A DNA stretch of 7,812 nucleotides from Methanomassiliicoccaceae archaeon (GTDB taxonomy: Archaea; Thermoplasmatota; Thermoplasmata; Methanomassiliicoccales; Methanomethylophilaceae). The notes below the pieces were generated by a model that was not told the origin of the DNA, did no database searches, and saw nothing but the letters and a program-made list of their open reading frames with translations. A program made the position numbers and the translations under genes. Location: contig WRNL01000073.1 of the NCBI GenBank assembly GCA_009776625.1, positions 1-7,812 on the forward strand, read 5' to 3'. This document shows positions 4,972-7,812 of the stretch, piece after piece (positions within the stretch are counted from its first letter, which is position 1; each line of letters begins with the position of its first letter).

Positions 4972-5652
4972 TCACAAAGGCGGCCTGGGGGGCATCTCGA
5001 TAGTGACGCCGGGGTAGTTGTGGTCGAATATGATCTTCCTCGCCCACCAGAGCTTCTTGGCCTTCACCTTCCGGTCGGACCCCTCCTTCGGGGCGGGCGC
5101 GTCGAAGTCGAACCCTAGGAGCAGGATGTCCTTCGCGCCGAAATGCCTCGCGATGCACACGGCGCGGTCCCCGTCGGTGAACCCGCCGTAGTTGGAGACC
5201 ATGTTGTCCGGCCTGGCGTGTGTGGTCAGGACGACGGGGCCGAGGAAGCTCTGCGCATGCCTTTGGACCAGGTCGGTGTTGTCGCCGTGGGCGAGCATGA
5301 ACGTGACCGCCCCCGCCTTGCTGGCCTCTATCTGGGGCCTGATCTCGCCGTCGAGGTCGGTGACGACGATGTCGGGCGCGACCCCCAGCTCGAGCAGCGT
5401 GGCGACCGCCGAGCCGGACGCTATGAGCGTGCCCCTCGGGGGGCGCCGCTTGATGTCGTCCTCCAGGCAGCCGGCCGCGCCGAACACGGTGGCCTTCCTG
5501 TGCACGGTGACGTCGTCGTCGGACACGAGGCAGGAGTTCATCATTAGAGCCTTCAGCATCCGCGCCGCCGCCTCGTCGGAAGACGCGTCGTAGCCGAGGT
5601 CCTCGAGGATCTCGCTGTAGATCGGCTCCCAGTCCTCAGGCAGCATCCGCAT
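4972..5652 (-). CDS. mptE: 6-hydroxymethylpterin diphosphokinase, MptE-like (DUF115)
   Basis: Family members transfer pyrophosphate from ATP to 6-hydroxymethyl-7,8-dihydropterin, a cytosolic step in making methanopterin or folate-type C1 carriers in archaea. The 226-residue length is typical. Visible family features are VFGAAGCLEDDI (56-67), IASGSAVATLLELGVAPDIVVTDLDGE (78-103), AHGDN (121-125), GGFTDGDRAVCIA (156-168), ILLLGFDFD (176-184) and the basic KLWWARKIIFD (200-210). In place of the usual GxGPSLE-type loop this copy reads GAAGCLE, a possible nucleotide-site variant. The start at 5652 has AGGA five bases upstream; a second ATG lies two codons in. The frame overlaps the end of the DUF373 gene by 17 bases, so the two are co-transcribed and probably coupled. 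If the organism lacks methanopterin enzymes, the product could instead feed a folate-like cofactor. Confidence 0.88.
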   Translation of the reverse strand: MRMLPEDWEPIYSEILEDLGYDASSDEAAARMLKALMMNSCLVSDDDVTVHRKATVFGAAGCLEDDIKRRPPRGTLIASGSAVATLLELGVAPDIVVTDLDGEIRPQIEASKAGAVTFMLAHGDNTDLVQRHAQSFLGPVVLTTHARPDNMVSNYGGFTDGDRAVCIARHFGAKDILLLGFDFDAPAPKEGSDRKVKAKKLWWARKIIFDHNYPGVTIEMPPRPPL

Positions 5653-6763
5653 CAGCGTCCTTGGCGCCCGCCGCCCCCCTGATGGCGTCCCTCATGCGGC
5701 GCTGCAGCAGCGCGGACATCAGGGCGAGGAACACGCCGCCAACGAGCTCCATGGCGAACACGGCGTTGTTCTTCAGCCCGGTGTCGAAGTATGCGAGGAC
5801 GACGTCCAGCGAGCCGGTGGCTATCAGGCCTATCGCGACGATGTTCATGCTCATGACGATGAAGCTCATCTTGACCTTCTTGGTCGACAGGTACTTGTCG
5901 AACATGTCGCCGATCTGGTAGACGAGGAGCGCGAATATGACGGGCCAGAGGGCGTTCGAGGCGAACCACAGGGAGCCGAGGAGGAACGAGGGGATGTACA
6001 CCTCGCTGAGGGAGAGGTACCCGGCGACCACGCCCACCATCACGAGGAGTATGGAGATCAGCACGAAGACGACGGTCACGCTGCCGCTCCTTATCCTGGC
6101 GGTCCATTTGACCCTCCAGACGGATATCCATTCCGGCATGTTGTACCCGTAGAGCAGTATGATCACGCCGATGAGGAACCCGACCAGCGGGGACGTGATG
6201 TTCCAAGGGGCGGAGCCGTCGGCCAGGCTGGACGCCACCGGCAGCAGCAGGATCAGGACGATCACCCACCCTATCGGCGCGAGGAACCTCTTCCTCTTGC
6301 TGGGGTCCTCGATTATCTTGGACAGTATGTACACCGTCCCCTCCAGCCCCGGGGCCTGCTTCACATAGACCTTCTTGACGGAGTCGATGGGGATCCTCGA
6401 GGATATTATGGGGTAGACGTACTCGTCCTCCGCGCCGTCCCCCACGAGTATGACCCTGTCGGGGGACACCCGCCTGAGCACCTCCTCCAGCTCGTCCACG
6501 ATGGCGGCGTCCGACCGGTGGCCCACCTTCTCGTTCCCCCCGATGAGGGCGACCTCCACCTCCGTGCTGCCCTCGCCCTTGATCTCCTTGTATATGCTGA
6601 TGGCGGCGTAGAGGGCGTTGACGTCGGAGTCCTCCGGGTCGGCTATCCCGAGCCTGGTCGCGGCGACGGAGCACTCCTCCGCCCCCACGACGGGCGTCAC
6701 GACGCCGCCCTTGACGCCGAAGTCGTCATCCCGGTCCACTACGAGGACCAATGTCTTCTTCAT
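5636..6763 (-). CDS. DUF373 family membrane protein
   Basis: This is an archaeal conserved protein of unknown function, 375 residues, near the family's usual length. Residues 1-155 form a soluble domain beginning KKTLVLVVDRDDDFG, with GGNEKVGH (75-82) and DRVILVGDGAEDEYVYP (102-118), typical of DUF373. A basic stretch (SKRKRF, 155-160) precedes six predicted membrane helices at about 161-180, 189-207, 227-250, 257-283, 299-319 and 333-353. The cytoplasmic-looking tail is Arg/Ala/Asp-rich. Acid-rich conserved loops suggest nucleotide or metal binding, but no reaction is known to me. ATG 6763 matches the family start and has a TATA box at leaderless distance. It is the first gene of an operon with mptE and diverges from the MBL-fold gene. 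Confidence 0.88.
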   Translation of the reverse strand: MKKTLVLVVDRDDDFGVKGGVVTPVVGAEECSVAATRLGIADPEDSDVNALYAAISIYKEIKGEGSTEVEVALIGGNEKVGHRSDAAIVDELEEVLRRVSPDRVILVGDGAEDEYVYPIISSRIPIDSVKKVYVKQAPGLEGTVYILSKIIEDPSKRKRFLAPIGWVIVLILLLPVASSLADGSAPWNITSPLVGFLIGVIILLYGYNMPEWISVWRVKWTARIRSGSVTVVFVLISILLVMVGVVAGYLSLSEVYIPSFLLGSLWFASNALWPVIFALLVYQIGDMFDKYLSTKKVKMSFIVMSMNIVAIGLIATGSLDVVLAYFDTGLKNNAVFAMELVGGVFLALMSALLQRRMRDAIRGAAGAKDADADAA

Positions 6764-6783
6764 CGGAACCTAATGTCCTCATT

Positions 6784-6791
6784 GATATAAG
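6784..6791 (-). promoter_or_regulatory. TATA-box promoter of the DUF373-mptE operon
   Basis: On the minus strand the sequence is CTTATATC, with TTATAT starting 27 bases before ATG 6763 and no Shine-Dalgarno in between. This fits a leaderless archaeal promoter. The 6764-6861 gap is a divergent promoter region. Confidence 0.55.
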
Positions 6792-6861
6792 AGGATGATG
6801 TGCGGGCCCGGCGCGGGCGGCATGGGAAACGTTTTCTATCTGCTAAGACATGGCACGGGGC

Positions 6862-7503
6862 ATGAGAGTCAAATGGCACGGTCATTCATGTTTCGAGTTC
6901 ATCTCCCAGGGGGTGTCCGTGATAGTGGACCCCCACGACGGGAAATCCATAGGGATCAAGCCCCCGGTGTCGAAGGCCGGGATAGTCCTGATATCGCACG
7001 ACCATTTCGACCATAACGCCCAGAGGGCGGTGAAGGGCGAGCACGCCGTGCTCGCGGCGGAGACAGGGACGAAGGAGGTGGGCGGGCTGACCGTGGAGTG
7101 CCTCCCCTCGTTCCACGACGACAAGGGCGGGGCGCTCAGGGGCGCGAACACGATACACAAGTTCGCCATGGAGGGCATAACCGTTTGCCACTGCGGCGAC
7201 CTGGGGGACGTCCCCTCGGACGAGGTGGTCGGGGCCATGAGGGGGGTGGACATACTCTTCGTCCCCACCGGCGAGGTCTACACCCTCCCGATACCGAGGC
7301 TGAGGGAGCTGATAGCGGCGGTCGACCCCAAGGTGGTGGTCCCCATGCACTACAGGGTCGGCGGCCTCACGATCCCGCTCAAAACGCTCGACGACTTCCT
7401 CGAGGGCGTCCCCGAGGACACGATAGTCCACGTGGGGAACGAGGTCGAGCTGTCCTCGGACGACATACAGGAGTTCTCAGGGGTCTGGGTCTTCGACCGG
7501 TGA
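6862..7503 (+). CDS. Metallo-beta-lactamase-fold metal-dependent hydrolase (UPF0173-like)
   Basis: A 213-residue cytosolic hydrolase with a two-metal site; the substrate is unknown. The start MRVKWHGHSCFEF matches the usual beginning of this family, so I prefer ATG 6862 over ATG 6850, four codons earlier. Metal ligands in order: SHDHFDH (H46, H48, D50, H51), FHDD (H85), CHCGDLGD (H110, D113) and PMHYR (H163). All the expected ligands are present, so it should be active. An AT-rich TTTTCTAT about 27 bases upstream could be a weak TATA box. It diverges from DUF373 and converges on aIF6, with which its stop codon is directly adjacent. Related proteins are annotated only as hydrolases; family confidence is high, function low. 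Confidence 0.88.
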   Translation: MRVKWHGHSCFEFISQGVSVIVDPHDGKSIGIKPPVSKAGIVLISHDHFDHNAQRAVKGEHAVLAAETGTKEVGGLTVECLPSFHDDKGGALRGANTIHKFAMEGITVCHCGDLGDVPSDEVVGAMRGVDILFVPTGEVYTLPIPRLRELIAAVDPKVVVPMHYRVGGLTIPLKTLDDFLEGVPEDTIVHVGNEVELSSDDIQEFSGVWVFDR

Positions 7504-7812
7504 TCAGTAGAGGGCCAGGCCGTCCTCGATCCTGCCCATCTCGACAGGCGTGGTCTCGTCGCCGACGAGCGCGCCCTTGGAGTTGCATAGCATCCCGGCG
7601 CCGACCTGCGGGGAGCCGTGGTTGACGGAGGCCTTCCTCGCCTCCACGCCGAGGACGTCCCTCAGGAGGGCCATGTCCTCCTCGGTGGCGCCGGCGCAGC
7701 ACACGCACCCCTTGTTCGTCGCCGCGCACACGGACCCCACGACGCCGCACCCGGCGATGGCGGACCTGACGACCTCCACGCCCAGGGCGTCGGCGACCCT
7801 CCTCGCGGCGGG
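7504..7812 (-). CDS. Translation initiation factor 6 (aIF6), C-terminal part
   Basis: Archaeal aIF6 binds the 50S subunit and prevents premature joining of the 30S subunit. The window holds the last 102 residues of a protein usually about 220 long; the N-terminal half lies beyond the right edge. Recognisable segments are GSVCAATNKGCVCCAGAT, NHGSPQVGAGMLCNSKGALV and the typical ending GDETTPVEMGRIEDGLALY. The frame is open through the edge (upstream residues PAARRVADALG), so the GTG at 7779 is not the true start. The stop codon's complement abuts the TGA of the convergent hydrolase gene with no base between. Tandem Cys residues (CVCCAG) are seen in the repeat region. The identification is secure. 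Confidence 0.95.
   Translation of the reverse strand, partial: PAARRVADALGVEVVRSAIAGCGVVGSVCAATNKGCVCCAGATEEDMALLRDVLGVEARKASVNHGSPQVGAGMLCNSKGALVGDETTPVEMGRIEDGLALY

Overview
This window looks like the chromosome of a GC-rich archaeon. Methanomassiliicoccales or a relative within Thermoplasmatota is my best guess, by inference only. The archaeal evidence is firm: the C-terminal half of translation factor aIF6, an archaeal-type MptE/DUF115 pterin diphosphokinase, a DUF373 membrane protein, heavy use of AGG/ATA codons, and start codons lying 25-30 bases after a TATA box without a Shine-Dalgarno sequence (leaderless transcripts).

Layout. Positions 1-1026 (minus) hold the N-terminal 342 residues of a zinc-ribbon protein that runs off the left edge. 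About 1080-4860 is an accessory island. It contains a zincin-like metallopeptidase gene (coding to about 1589) interrupted by a complete insertion sequence at 1590-3311. The IS has 26-bp imperfect terminal inverted repeats, a 5-bp ATAAA target duplication and a YREK-type DDE transposase with two C-terminal AT-hooks. Beyond the IS lie three related small genes of a family I do not recognise (3343-3645, 3929-4210, 4508-4783). From 4860 on the window returns to core genes. A minus-strand pair, DUF373 followed by MptE, overlaps by 17 bases and ends at a hairpin/T-run terminator. A plus-strand metallo-beta-lactamase-fold hydrolase then meets aIF6 tail to tail with no base between the two stop codons.

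The most interesting part is the three-paralog cassette. Removing the IS and one target copy in silico restores an extended C-terminus to the metallopeptidase. Its stop codon then overlaps the start of the first small gene (ATGA), so the two were probably one translationally coupled operon. The second and third small genes are each preceded by a copy of a ~279-base untranslated repeat that looks at least as conserved as the genes themselves. Each copy carries a hairpin with a compensatory base-pair change. Each ends in two 17-base palindromes 20 bases apart, covering the presumed TATA box and running right up to the ATG. This resembles a co-regulated family with a shared repressor site, possibly with a structured RNA, within a remnant of a mobile or phage-like element. 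Its function cannot be told from the sequence.
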